Source: Sphingomonadales bacterium (GTDB taxonomy: Bacteria > Pseudomonadota > Alphaproteobacteria > Sphingomonadales > Sphingomonadaceae). Taken from it: a DNA stretch of 18,140 bases. Below the pieces are notes generated by a model. That model was not told the DNA's origin, did not search any database, and worked only from the letters and a program-made list of their open reading frames with translations. Below are positions 1 to 7,993 of this stretch, in pieces. The position numbers were made by a program, and so were the translations under genes. Each line of letters starts with the position of its first letter. The first letter of the stretch is position 1. The stretch lies in NCBI GenBank assembly GCA_018971065.1, contig JAGWVC010000079.1, positions 1-18,140 on the forward strand, written 5' to 3'.

Positions 1-1
1 A

Positions 2-346
2 AACTGCCCGCCGCGCAACGCGATCGAGGCCGCCACCGGCGGGCTGGTCGGCCGTTCGGGCGTGGCCAGCACGCACTTCCAGGATGTCGACAATTCCGCC
101 GACACCCGGCTGGGCCTGTTCACCTTCATGTACGCCGGCCTGCGCATCGCCGACTTGCGCAAGCCCGAGAACCCCACCGAGATCGCCTATTTCAAGCCGG
201 GCGACCCGTGCATGTCGCACGTCCGCTACCGGCCCGAGAGCGGCCAGATCTGGGTCGCCTGCAATGCCAGCGGCTTCTACGTCGTCGCACTCAAGCCGTC
301 GGTGCGCGCCGCGCACCACCTGCCCGCCATCGCCCCCCGCCGCTGA
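2..346 (+). CDS. C-terminal end of an LVIVD-type beta-propeller protein (5' truncated)
   Basis: The reading frame is open from the first bases of the window, so the start lies upstream; 114 residues to the TGA at 344-346 are visible. The segment containing GLRIADLRKPENPTEIAYF is typical of LVIVD-repeat propeller blades, in which a strand ending in a hydrophobic-D motif is followed by a P-x-x-P turn and a second strand. A second blade-like stretch (QIWVACNASGFYVVAL) closes the chain. Such proteins are usually exported and non-enzymatic or poorly characterised. The gene ends 10 bases before the carboxylesterase start, so the two are probably co-transcribed. The family call rests on only the last blades and is tentative; no catalytic residues can be identified. 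A GTG at 62 inside the frame is not the start, because homologous-looking coding sequence continues upstream of it. Confidence 0.6.
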   Translation, partial: NCPPRNAIEAATGGLVGRSGVASTHFQDVDNSADTRLGLFTFMYAGLRIADLRKPENPTEIAYFKPGDPCMSHVRYRPESGQIWVACNASGFYVVALKPSVRAAHHLPAIAPRR

Positions 347-356
347 GGACACCGCC

Positions 357-2015
357 ATGCCCGAACTGACCCGCCGCACCATGCTTGCCGCCAGCCTTGC
401 CGGCACCGCCGGGCTTGCCCTGCCCGGCACGCTCCACGCGGCTGATAGCGCGGTTCCGACCGCCCCGGTCGCCACCACCTCGGGCACCGTGCGCGGCCTG
501 CGCCAGGGCGGCGTGTCGCGGTTCTTCGGCATCCGCTATGGGCAGGACACCGGGCTGCACCGCTTCCAGCCGCCCCGCGCGCCGCAGCCGTGGCAGGGCG
601 TGCGCGATTGCAACACGCTGGGCGCCAAGACTCCGCAGGGCATGATCACCATCCCCGGCGTGATGGCCATGCCCAAGCCCGGCGCGCGCGGGTTGCCGGT
701 GATGATGGCGGTGGCCGGGTTGACCAACGCGAAGATACCCGAGAGCGAGGACTGCCTGTTCCTCAACGTGCTGACGCCCGAAGCCTCGCGCCGCCGCAAG
801 CGCCCGGTCATGGTCTGGCTGCACGGCGGCGGCTTCGCGATGGGCTCGGGCTTCGATGCGATGACCGACGGCAGCCTGCTCGCCGGGCGGGGCGACATTG
901 TCTACGTCTCGCTCAACCACCGCCTCAACGCGATGGGCTTCCTCTACCTCGCGTCGATGCACCCCGATTTCGCCGATTCCGGTACGGCGGGGATGCTCGA
1001 CATCGTGCTGGCGCTGCAATGGGTGCGCGACAACATCGAGGCGTTCGGCGGCGATCCGCATAACGTCACCATCTTCGGCCAGAGCGGCGGCGGCGCCAAG
1101 GTGGGCACGCTGCTGGGGATGACCCCGGCAAAGGGCCTGTTCCACAAGGCGATCGAGATGAGCGGGCCGATCGTTCGCCTGTCCACCCCCGAAGCCGCGA
1201 CCAGCATCGCCGAACAGACACTGGCGACACTGGGCGTCGGCAAGGCGGACGTCCACAAGCTCCAGTCGCTCGACTACAAGGCGGTAATCCGCGCCGCCTC
1301 TGCCGCCAGGCCCCCGGCGTCGGATCAAGCAGGGATGATCGCGCGCGGGCTTGCCCCGGTGGCCGATGGCCGCTCGATCCCCACGCATCCGTTCGACCCC
1401 GCCGCTACCGAGCTTTCGCGCCATATCCCGCTGATGATCGGCTCGGCCAAGGACGAGGCGACGCTGTTCATGGCCGGCGACCCCGAACTCGGCGCGATGA
1501 ACGAGGACAGCGCCCGGCAGCGCTTCACCGCCGCGATGGGTGACAAGGGTCCGGCCGCCTTCGCCGCCTACAAGGCGGCTTATCCGCATGATGACGCCAG
1601 CTACTGGGTGTCGTCGATGATGACCGACCGCATGTTCCGCAGCGATTCGATCATCCAGGCCGATCGCAAGGCCGACCAGAACGCGGCGCCGGTCTATGCC
1701 TACCGCATCGACTGGGAACCGCGCGTGATCGACCGCCTGCTGCGCAGCCCCCACGGCACCGAAGTGCCGCTGGTGTTCGGCACCAAGGTCCCCGCCGCCT
1801 TCGTCGGCGCCGGCGCGGACGTGGACGCGCTTTCCGAGCGGCTGATGACGGCGTGGCTGAATTTCGCGCGGCACGGCGATCCGTCGCAGCCCGGCCTGCC
1901 CTGGCCCCGCTATGAACGCGGCAAGCGCCTGAACATGATCTTCGATTCGCCGTGCCGGGTTGTGGCCGATCCCGATCCGGTCGCGCGCGATCCGGTGGCG
2001 CGCGGCGTGGCCTGA
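357..2015 (+). CDS. Tat-exported type B carboxylesterase
   Basis: A serine esterase of the carboxylesterase type B (para-nitrobenzyl esterase/cholinesterase) family, 552 residues, the usual family length. The start at 357 is chosen because it begins a twin-arginine signal (R6-R7, then a hydrophobic stretch and a likely cut after LHA near residue 29); the frame is open further upstream but that part is out-of-frame overlap with the previous gene. Visible motifs are the EDCLFLNV signature (131-138), the oxyanion loop HGGGF (156-160), the nucleophile elbow GQSGGG with Ser243, a probable catalytic acid Glu367 in KDEA, and His466 in SPHGTE. All triad parts are present, so it should be active, in the periplasm or outside the cell, on ester or acyl-sugar substrates that the sequence does not define. 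It lies 10 bases behind the propeller gene. The last codons are made of a small tandem repeat. Confidence 0.93.
   Translation: MPELTRRTMLAASLAGTAGLALPGTLHAADSAVPTAPVATTSGTVRGLRQGGVSRFFGIRYGQDTGLHRFQPPRAPQPWQGVRDCNTLGAKTPQGMITIPGVMAMPKPGARGLPVMMAVAGLTNAKIPESEDCLFLNVLTPEASRRRKRPVMVWLHGGGFAMGSGFDAMTDGSLLAGRGDIVYVSLNHRLNAMGFLYLASMHPDFADSGTAGMLDIVLALQWVRDNIEAFGGDPHNVTIFGQSGGGAKVGTLLGMTPAKGLFHKAIEMSGPIVRLSTPEAATSIAEQTLATLGVGKADVHKLQSLDYKAVIRAASAARPPASDQAGMIARGLAPVADGRSIPTHPFDPAATELSRHIPLMIGSAKDEATLFMAGDPELGAMNEDSARQRFTAAMGDKGPAAFAAYKAAYPHDDASYWVSSMMTDRMFRSDSIIQADRKADQNAAPVYAYRIDWEPRVIDRLLRSPHGTEVPLVFGTKVPAAFVGAGADVDALSERLMTAWLNFARHGDPSQPGLPWPRYERGKRLNMIFDSPCRVVADPDPVARDPVARGVA
1974..2003 (+). repeat. 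15-base tandem duplication at the 3' end of the esterase gene
   Basis: Two adjacent 15-base copies, GATCCGGTCGCGCGC and GATCCGGTGGCGCGC, differ at one base. They encode the repeated DPVAR at the extreme C-terminus, just before the stop. The length is a multiple of three, so the frame is kept; it looks like a replication-slippage duplication. Confidence 0.7.
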
Positions 2016-2048
2016 CCGGCGCGACGCACCCACCCCCGACTGCCCGCG

Positions 2049-2077
2049 TTGACAGCACGCATTTCGATACTAAACAT
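2049..2077 (+). promoter_or_regulatory. Sigma70-like promoter of the TauD-type dioxygenase gene
   Basis: A perfect TTGACA (-35) at 2049-2054 is followed after 17 bases by AAACAT (2072-2077), a weak -10 of the kind common in alphaproteobacteria. A transcript starting about seven bases later would leave a leader of roughly 28 bases before the ATG at 2112, which supports 2112 rather than the in-frame ATG at 2088. This is a pattern match only. Confidence 0.5.
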
Positions 2078-2087
2078 ATGTTCAGTA
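2068..2087. promoter_or_regulatory. 20-base palindromic operator over the -10 region
   Basis: TACTAAACATATGTTCAGTA is its own reverse complement except for one mismatched base pair (fourth base from each end). It is A/T-rich in otherwise GC-rich DNA and covers the presumed -10 of the dioxygenase promoter, the classic position for a repressor site. Length and symmetry suit a TetR-family dimer; a TetR-type gene lies at 9283-9957, but nothing in the sequence proves that it is the one that binds here. Confidence 0.65.
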
Positions 2088-2111
2088 ATGCGGTCGGCAC
2101 GGACGGACACG

Positions 2112-2954
2112 ATGGAACTGGCAATCGAACCAATCACCCCCAGCCTGGGCGCGCGGGTCGCCATCGCGGCTGACCGGGTGCTGGAACCCGGCGTGCCCGC
2201 GCAACTGCTGGCCGCGCTCAACCGCTATAACGTGCTGATCTTCCCGCAGATCGCCATGCCGGACGAGACGTTCGCCGCGCTCACCGCCGCGATGGGCGAG
2301 AAGCACGCCCTGTCAGTCACCGCCGACAGGTCCGCGGCCAGCGACAAGGGCATCTATCGCATCGCGCTGGACAAGGATGACAAGACCCAGCTCGATTACG
2401 TCAAGGGCAACGATTACTGGCACATGGACGGCACCGTCTATGACACCCCCGGCAAGGCCACACTGCTGAAGTGCGAATGCCCGCCGCGCACCGGCGGCGA
2501 CACCGAATTCGCCAACCTCTACGCGGCGTGGGAAGCGATGCCGCCGGCGCTGAAGCAGCGCATCGCAGGCAAGCGCATCGTCCATTGCCTGGAAGCGGTC
2601 GGCCGCAAGTTCCGTCCCGATCCGTCAGACGAGGATCTGGCCCGCTGGCACCGGGTGTTTCCGCCCACCGAACATCCGCTGGTCTGGCACCAGCGGGACG
2701 GGCGCACCTCGCTGGTCATCGGATCGACCGCGCAGGGCATCGTCGGCATGACGCCCGAAGCCGGCACCGCGCTGATCGAGGAACTGCTCGACTGGTGTAC
2801 GTCGCCGCCGTTCACTTATCGGCACCAGTGGCAGCAGGGCGATCTGGTGATCTTCAACAACCCCGGCCTGCTGCACCGCTCGCACCCCTACGACGATGCC
2901 TCGGGCCGGGTGCTGCACCGGACCACGCTGAAAGGGCACGAAGCCTTCGCGTGA
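2112..2954 (+). CDS. TauD/TfdA-family Fe(II)/2-oxoglutarate-dependent dioxygenase
   Basis: A 280-residue non-haem iron dioxygenase that couples 2-oxoglutarate decarboxylation to hydroxylation of a substrate, usually releasing an alkylsulfonate, aryl-oxy or related leaving group. The iron facial triad is visible as His104-x-Asp106 (WHMDGT) and His255 in NNPGLLHR; Arg270 in the C-terminal LHRTT is the expected 2-oxoglutarate anchor. The spacing closely follows E. coli TauD. GGDTEFANLYAAW is the typical TauD/TfdA core segment. The start at 2112 gives the normal family N-terminus and follows GGACGG; starts at 2049 or 2088 would add a tail that overlaps the promoter. The gene has its own promoter and palindromic operator and faces the PKD hydrolase gene with only 12 bases between stop codons. 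The substrate is unknown; taurine is only one possibility. It is a cytoplasmic enzyme with no signal peptide. Confidence 0.9.
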   Translation: MELAIEPITPSLGARVAIAADRVLEPGVPAQLLAALNRYNVLIFPQIAMPDETFAALTAAMGEKHALSVTADRSAASDKGIYRIALDKDDKTQLDYVKGNDYWHMDGTVYDTPGKATLLKCECPPRTGGDTEFANLYAAWEAMPPALKQRIAGKRIVHCLEAVGRKFRPDPSDEDLARWHRVFPPTEHPLVWHQRDGRTSLVIGSTAQGIVGMTPEAGTALIEELLDWCTSPPFTYRHQWQQGDLVIFNNPGLLHRSHPYDDASGRVLHRTTLKGHEAFA

Positions 2955-2966
2955 GCAGCACCCGGC

Positions 2967-5108
2967 CTACGGCATCACCACCACCCGGGCGCGGCCCAGG
3001 TTCTGGATGCGGGCGAACGGCGTGGCGGCATCGCCCTGCCGCTGCGAAACCCCGCGCAGCGTGACGAAATAGGTGCCGGGGCGCTCAAAACGGTGAGTAA
3101 CGCGCACGGTGACCGCCGCCTTTCCGCGCGCGATCCGGCCCGCCTCGGCAAAGCCGCCCGCCTGTGCCGCATCGCCGAAATCCCATTGCGCGGCAATGAT
3201 CGATCCCGTGCCCGGCGGCGCGGTGATCGTGCCGACCAGCGACACCGCCGCGCCCGGCTTCACCACCGCGCGCGGTCCGCCGTTCGCCGCCAGCGTCACC
3301 ACCGGCTGGATGCCGTGGCGCGCGCCCGCCGTCGCGGGAACCACCACCTGCCCGTCGCGAACCTCATAGGCGGTGGACGCCGGCGGCGCCTTGCCCGTTT
3401 CCACCCAGGCCGCCACGTCGCGCAGCGCCTGATGCAACACGCCCAGATAGGACACGGTGCGGGTGGCATCCTCCTGCTTCGTCGAATCGCCGTGCAGGGC
3501 ATGATCGGTATACCACAGCCGGAAGTGCGCATCGGCCTGCGCGCCGAAGTGCTGGGCCACGCGCGCCCGATACCAGTCGGCCGACCACGGATAGGCCTCA
3601 CGGTCCCACAGCGATTCCACCAGGATCATCTTGCCGTCGAAATTTCCCGACGGCACCGAACCGGCGGTCGCCTGGGTGAACGCCGGACCCAGCAGCATCG
3701 GCCGCTGCGGATAGAGCGGCTTGCCGTCCGCGCCGCGAAACCGGTCCCAAACCTTGAATTCCGGCCCCGGCACCTGATGGCGATGGTAGGTCTGCGCGGC
3801 AAGGAAGTTGGAGTTGTCGAGCTGCACCGCATCTCCCGGCGCCAGCTTGGCCGCCACGGCGGGATTGGTGATGCCCAGCACCGCCACATCGCCGGCTATG
3901 CGCATCACCATCAGCCGCTCACCCTTGGCGGCGCCGGACTGGACGATGAGGTCGCCGCCCAGGAACTGCACGCCCGTCGGCGGCGCGGCGGCCAGCCGGA
4001 AGGCGACGACCTGCTGGCCCGCCTTGCCCTGCAGTGCCGCGTAGGAATCATCGACATTGCCCTGCTGCACCTTGCCCGCGACCAGCCGGGTGTTCAGCCC
4101 CGATTTCGCCGCCTCCAGCGCGGTGATCGGCGCCGCCACGGTGGTGGCGTGCTGCATCCGGTAGCCCGCAAAGCTTTCGGGATGATCGAACCCCAGATAG
4201 CCCGGCTTGGTCCAGAAATCGGTGAAATAGCCGGGATCGGCCATCACCACCCCGCCATAGAGCGCGGCGAAACCGTGGATGCCCATCGTCCGCCAGCCGA
4301 ACCAGCTTTGCGGCGGGAAGCCCATCGCCGTCACCTCGCGCAGCGCATCCGCCTGCTCCGGGGTCAGCCCCTGGTACGGATCGCCACTGCCGCCCGGCTC
4401 CACCGCATCGACGATCTGGTCGAACTTGCCGTCCAGCAGCCGCATCGCGTGCATCCGCACGCTGAACGAGTTGGGGATCGCCATGCTGGTGCCCAGCACA
4501 TACGGCACCGCGCCGTCCCACACCCCGCGCGTGTTCTCGAACGCGCCGGTGGTGCGATAGGCGCCGCCGCTGCCGCCATAGATATAGCCATACGGGCGCC
4601 TGCCGCCGTACATCTTCAGCGCCAGCACCCGCGAATAGGCCGCCGCCGCCGCGTTGGCACGGAACGCCCCCACCGTCGGGTCCTTCGAGCCGAAGCCGGA
4701 AACCGCCGGACCGCCGCCGTTGGTCTCGACGAAATAGCCGCCGCTGGACAAGGCGAACGCCACCTTGTTCTCCTCGCCCGGCAGCCCTTGCTGGCCCAGG
4801 TTCTCGCTGTCGGGCGCGGGGGTGAAATGCTGGTAGAAGCGGCCGTGATAGGCGCTCTTCGGCGGGAAATAGAACGAGAACTTCGTGTCGGTGCCCGTGA
4901 AGCCGCCGTGGACATAGCGGTGGCGCACCGGGGCATCGCGCCATTCGTCCTTGTCCACGTAAGGCTGCGCGAACAGCGCGTCGGTTTCAGGCGCGTAAGC
5001 ATGGCCGGCGGGCGCTTGCGGCGCTTGCGCCTGAAGCGAGACGGCAAGGCCGGCCATCGCCGCCATCGCCATGCCCGTTCCCATGATCTTCAGCCGCCGT
5101 GCCCGCAT
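2967..5108 (-). CDS. Secreted alpha/beta-hydrolase-like protein with C-terminal PKD domain
   Basis: About 713 residues with an N-terminal signal sequence (basic MRARRLK, a hydrophobic run, then a likely cut near residue 28, so periplasmic or secreted). I chose the ATG at 5108 because GGAAG lies five bases upstream; the in-frame ATG at 5120 has AGGGA directly against it with no spacing. YGGSGG with Ser180 looks like a serine-hydrolase nucleophile elbow, WDREAYPW (Asp502) and DHALHGD (His536 or His539) could supply the acid and base, an order seen in tannase/feruloyl-esterase-like enzymes. Between Ser and Asp lies a long, partly beta-rich insertion (about 340-445). The C-terminus (about 605-710) has QWDFGD and a later HRFERPGTYFVTLR, the hallmark of a PKD immunoglobulin-like domain, often used for binding polysaccharide or protein. 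The exact activity is unproven. It lies downstream of the TonB receptor on the same strand, past a strong hairpin, so the two probably serve one substrate. Confidence 0.75.
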   Translation of the reverse strand: MRARRLKIMGTGMAMAAMAGLAVSLQAQAPQAPAGHAYAPETDALFAQPYVDKDEWRDAPVRHRYVHGGFTGTDTKFSFYFPPKSAYHGRFYQHFTPAPDSENLGQQGLPGEENKVAFALSSGGYFVETNGGGPAVSGFGSKDPTVGAFRANAAAAAYSRVLALKMYGGRRPYGYIYGGSGGAYRTTGAFENTRGVWDGAVPYVLGTSMAIPNSFSVRMHAMRLLDGKFDQIVDAVEPGGSGDPYQGLTPEQADALREVTAMGFPPQSWFGWRTMGIHGFAALYGGVVMADPGYFTDFWTKPGYLGFDHPESFAGYRMQHATTVAAPITALEAAKSGLNTRLVAGKVQQGNVDDSYAALQGKAGQQVVAFRLAAAPPTGVQFLGGDLIVQSGAAKGERLMVMRIAGDVAVLGITNPAVAAKLAPGDAVQLDNSNFLAAQTYHRHQVPGPEFKVWDRFRGADGKPLYPQRPMLLGPAFTQATAGSVPSGNFDGKMILVESLWDREAYPWSADWYRARVAQHFGAQADAHFRLWYTDHALHGDSTKQEDATRTVSYLGVLHQALRDVAAWVETGKAPPASTAYEVRDGQVVVPATAGARHGIQPVVTLAANGGPRAVVKPGAAVSLVGTITAPPGTGSIIAAQWDFGDAAQAGGFAEAGRIARGKAAVTVRVTHRFERPGTYFVTLRGVSQRQGDAATPFARIQNLGRARVVVMP

Positions 5109-5132
5109 GTTCGCTTCCATTCCCTGATAAAG

Positions 5133-5176
5133 AGGGGCGCCACCCGGTTGCCGCGAAGCAACCCGGTGACGCCCCT
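5133..5176 (-). terminator. Strong intercistronic hairpin after the TonB receptor gene
   Basis: On the - strand an 18-base arm (5176-5159) pairs with 5150-5133 with one G-G mismatch and one G-U pair, around an 8-base loop. It is followed by CTCTTTATC, only modestly T-rich. It begins 28 bases after the receptor stop and ends 24 bases before the hydrolase ATG at 5108. It may act as a partial terminator or as an mRNA-stabilising structure that sets the receptor-to-hydrolase expression ratio. Confidence 0.7.
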
Positions 5177-5204
5177 TCCCTGTTTTATGCCTGAACCCGA
5201 TCGA

Positions 5205-7898
5205 TCAATACTGGAGGGTCGCCCCCAGCTTGATGACACGGCCCAGCGTCCACCCCTTGTACGAAAGCGGCCCGGGCGAATTTTCCTGGACGATCTGCGG
5301 CGTCCGGTTGAACACGTTATCGACGATCAGCCGCAGCGACGATTTCGACAGCAGCCCCTCTCCGCCGAACTTGTAGCCGACGAACAGGTTGGCGACCGTG
5401 AAGGCGCTGACCTTCACGGCAGCGTTGGCGTAATCCAGCGAGTTGTAGGCGCCGGAATAATTCACCGTCACGTTGGTCGACCAGTTCTTGAGCGACCAGC
5501 CCAGCGAGGCCGAGGCGTTGAACGTCGGACCGCTGCCGACCAGGCCGTCCTGGAGGTAATCGACGGCCGGGCCCTTGGTCGATTTGGTTTCCAGCGCCTT
5601 GTTGCCATTCAGGCTGATGGTGAAATCGCCCGCGTTGGCGGTCGGCACCTGCAACCTGGCATGGAAATCGAGGCCCGAGGCGAAGATGTCGTTGACGTTG
5701 CTGACGCGGAAATCGACGATTTCACCCAGCCCCTTCCCGTTGGCGTTGATCTGCGCAATGGCCGTCGAGCCGTTCGCGGCAGTGACGATGGCCTGATACA
5801 GCGGGTTGCTGGTGGCAATCGTGGTGTTGCCATTGCCGAACGCGTAATTGGCCGGGTTGGAAACGGTGAAGACCTGCGGATTGGCCGGATTGATCGAACC
5901 CAGTAGGTTGCGCAGATGGATGTTGTAGTATTCGACCCCGAAGTTCAGCCGGCTGGTCGGCTTGGCGTCGAAGCCCAGCGTCCATTCGGTCGCGGTCTGC
6001 GGCAGGAGGTTGTTGGACGAGCCGGTCAGCAGGACCACGCCACCGGCAGTCGCGCTGGCGACGCCCGGCCGGTAATCGACGCAAGGCGAGGCGACCGAGC
6101 ACTGCAACCCGCCCCCGGCGATATATTGCGCCGAGGTGACCGCGAGTGAATCCAGCGCCGTGGGCGCGTTGAACGACTTGCCCCAGTGGCCATAGATCGA
6201 CAGCCATTCGAAGGGCTTGAACTTGGCCGCCAGCGTGGGATTGGTGGTGCCGCCGAAGTTGCTGTAGTGATCGTAGCGCACCGATGCCGACAGATCGAGC
6301 ATCGAGAACACCGGCAGCGACACTTCGCCGAAGATCGACGTGGCGTGCTGCGAAGCGGTTCGATAGGCGGTCGAGTTCACCGAGTCGATCGCGCCGGTGT
6401 TGAAACGGTTCGAAGCCCGGTTGTTCTGATATTCGGCACCAACCGCCAGCTTTGCGTCCCCGCCCGGCAAGGCGAACAGCGGGCCATCAGCATAGACGCG
6501 GGCATCGAATTCCCGGTGCTTGGTGTCGGTGGCGTCTTCCCAGTTGAGGATGTTGTTCAACTCGGTCGCGCTGAGGCTGCTCACGGTGGCAGGCGTGAAC
6601 ACGCCCGCATTGATGTCAGCCTGCGCCAGCGTCTGGTTCACGCCGGGATTGCGGAAGTGGTTCGACGATTCGCCATAATTGGCCGAAGCGTGGACCTGCC
6701 ACTTGTTCAGCGTGATCGTGAATTCGGGCGAGATGTTGAACACCGAGTAGGCGTTATACGACAGTCGCTGCCGATAGGCGGAATTCGCGCCGAACGAGAA
6801 GGCGGTGCCGGCGTCCAGCGTCAGGAACGTCATCGGCGCGGCGCTGGCAGGGAAAGCCTGCGCCGTGGTCGTCATGCCGATCGGATAGGCCGAAAAGGTG
6901 ACCCGCTTGTCGGTATAGCTACCCGTCATGCGGAAATCGATGTTGTCCGAAATCTGCTGATAGACCGAGGCGAACACATTGTAGCGGCGCTGCTTGGGAA
7001 AATAGGACTGCGCCAGGAAGTCGTCGCACTTGGTCCCGCTCGCCGTCGTGCCGGTGCCCGGAATGGCGGGATTGGCGATCCAGCCATAGCCCGGGATGTA
7101 GGCCTTGGTCACCGACGTTCCCACCGGCGAAAGGCACTGGGTGCCCTGCGGCAGGAAAGTCGAGCCCGACCACAGCCCCGAACGCGCCCACGTGGTGTCG
7201 CCGTTGGTGACGTTGCTGTTCGCGTCATACCCGAACGAGATGTAGGCGCCGCCGTTCGACCAGTTCTTGCCGGCGGTGATCGAGCCGTTGTACTGCTTGT
7301 AGCTGGTCAGTTCGTTGCCCAGCCCGAGGGTGCCGTCGAGCTTGATGCCATCGAACTGCTTCTTGGTGATGAAGTTGGCCACGCCGGCGATGGCGTCCGC
7401 GCCATAAAGCGACGAACCGCCATCGGTCACCACATCGAGGCGTTCGAGGATCGCGGAAGGAACCGAGTCCGGATCGACGCTGTCTTCAAAAACGCCAACC
7501 CCGGCCACGCGGTGACCGTCCACCAGCGTCAGCGTGATCGAGCCGGAACCCTTGTTGAACCCCGGAATGCTGCGCAGGTTGACGCGCCCGAACGAGATCA
7601 GCGCGTTCGATCGCGGGTCGGCAACCGGAATCTGGTTAAAGCTGCCGAACTGCGGAATCGAGGCCAGCACTTCCTGGGTGGTGCCCGCGCCAAGCTGTTC
7701 GATCTGCTGCGCGGCGACGGTCACGGTCTGCGAACCGGTGACCTGCTGGCCGCGGATCAGCGTGCCGGTGACGACGATATCGAAATCGTCCTTGTCCTTC
7801 GACGGCTTGGCATCCTGCGCGTAAGCGGCGCCGGGCACGAGCGCCAGAATGGCGGCTCCGGCGAACAGGTGGCGCAGGCGTGATGTGCTGGAAGTCAT
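5205..7898 (-). CDS. TonB-dependent outer-membrane receptor
   Basis: An 897-residue receptor of the large sphingomonad/Caulobacter type that imports substrates across the outer membrane using TonB-ExbBD energy. Residues 1-27 form a signal peptide (cut after AYA), a TonB-box-like DIVVTG follows at 40-45, and the plug domain runs to about 185, containing LVDGHR and the RLDVVTDGGSSLYGADAIAGVANFI stretch split by its usual Gly-rich turn. The rest is a beta-barrel with alternating aromatic strands, ending in the aromatic residue Tyr (LGATLQY) expected for BAM-assembled proteins. The ATG at 7898 is preceded by a G-rich Shine-Dalgarno (GGGGGG, 8-base spacing). There is no sign of a siderophore operon; the setting next to a ROK regulator, hydrolases and a sugar-oxidation operon suggests a glycoside or oligosaccharide cargo, but this is inference. 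A ROK regulator is divergently placed. Confidence 0.93.
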   Translation of the reverse strand: MTSSTSRLRHLFAGAAILALVPGAAYAQDAKPSKDKDDFDIVVTGTLIRGQQVTGSQTVTVAAQQIEQLGAGTTQEVLASIPQFGSFNQIPVADPRSNALISFGRVNLRSIPGFNKGSGSITLTLVDGHRVAGVGVFEDSVDPDSVPSAILERLDVVTDGGSSLYGADAIAGVANFITKKQFDGIKLDGTLGLGNELTSYKQYNGSITAGKNWSNGGAYISFGYDANSNVTNGDTTWARSGLWSGSTFLPQGTQCLSPVGTSVTKAYIPGYGWIANPAIPGTGTTASGTKCDDFLAQSYFPKQRRYNVFASVYQQISDNIDFRMTGSYTDKRVTFSAYPIGMTTTAQAFPASAAPMTFLTLDAGTAFSFGANSAYRQRLSYNAYSVFNISPEFTITLNKWQVHASANYGESSNHFRNPGVNQTLAQADINAGVFTPATVSSLSATELNNILNWEDATDTKHREFDARVYADGPLFALPGGDAKLAVGAEYQNNRASNRFNTGAIDSVNSTAYRTASQHATSIFGEVSLPVFSMLDLSASVRYDHYSNFGGTTNPTLAAKFKPFEWLSIYGHWGKSFNAPTALDSLAVTSAQYIAGGGLQCSVASPCVDYRPGVASATAGGVVLLTGSSNNLLPQTATEWTLGFDAKPTSRLNFGVEYYNIHLRNLLGSINPANPQVFTVSNPANYAFGNGNTTIATSNPLYQAIVTAANGSTAIAQINANGKGLGEIVDFRVSNVNDIFASGLDFHARLQVPTANAGDFTISLNGNKALETKSTKGPAVDYLQDGLVGSGPTFNASASLGWSLKNWSTNVTVNYSGAYNSLDYANAAVKVSAFTVANLFVGYKFGGEGLLSKSSLRLIVDNVFNRTPQIVQENSPGPLSYKGWTLGRVIKLGATLQY

Positions 7899-7942
7899 GG
7901 TGGCATCCCCCCTTGATTGGATTTATGGCCTTCACCGCCCTG

Positions 7943-7954
7943 CTGACTGGTCAG
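7943..7954. promoter_or_regulatory. 12-base inverted repeat in the receptor control region
   Basis: CTGACTGGTCAG consists of two 5-base arms in perfect inverted symmetry around TG. On the - strand it lies just downstream of a TTGACG (7968-7963) that could be the -35 of the receptor gene, so a bound protein would cover the spacer and -10. It is short and could be chance. Confidence 0.35.
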
Positions 7955-7971
7955 GCCAAAGTCGTCAATAG

Positions 7972-7993
7972 TTTTTTTGCATCACCAAAAAAT
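7972..7993. promoter_or_regulatory. A/T-rich inverted repeat, candidate ROK operator
   Basis: TTTTTTTG, six bases, then CAAAAAAT: 8-base arms with one mismatch, forming the most A/T-rich patch of the neighbourhood. Known ROK repressors of the NagC/Mlc type bind paired A/T-rich half-sites of this general layout. It sits just upstream of the TTGACG (7968-7963, - strand), the best -35 candidate for the receptor, and about 145 bases upstream of the ROK start, so it could control the receptor, the regulator, or both. Confidence 0.5.

Noticed and set aside
291..2033. Open frame of 580 codons on the - strand
   Set aside because: Antisense to the type B carboxylesterase, which has an intact catalytic triad and signal peptide; the shadow has no recognisable domain.
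2049..2111. Longer N-terminus for the dioxygenase using TTG at 2049 or ATG at 2088
   Set aside because: These codons coincide with the -35 element and the palindrome, and the family N-terminus begins at the ATG at 2112.
3093..5906. Open frame of 937 codons on the + strand
   Set aside because: It is antisense to the PKD hydrolase and the end of the TonB receptor, runs across both genes and their hairpin, and its translation is Arg/His-rich low-complexity sequence typical of a GC-rich shadow frame.
6186..7883. Open frame of 565 codons on the + strand
   Set aside because: Antisense to the TonB receptor; composition is Arg/Gly/Val-rich and no motif is seen.
7895..7906. Three-codon mini-ORF (ATG CCA CCA TGA, - strand) whose stop overlaps the receptor start
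   Set aside because: The G-rich Shine-Dalgarno lies directly against this ATG with no spacing, so initiation there is unlikely; it is probably chance.
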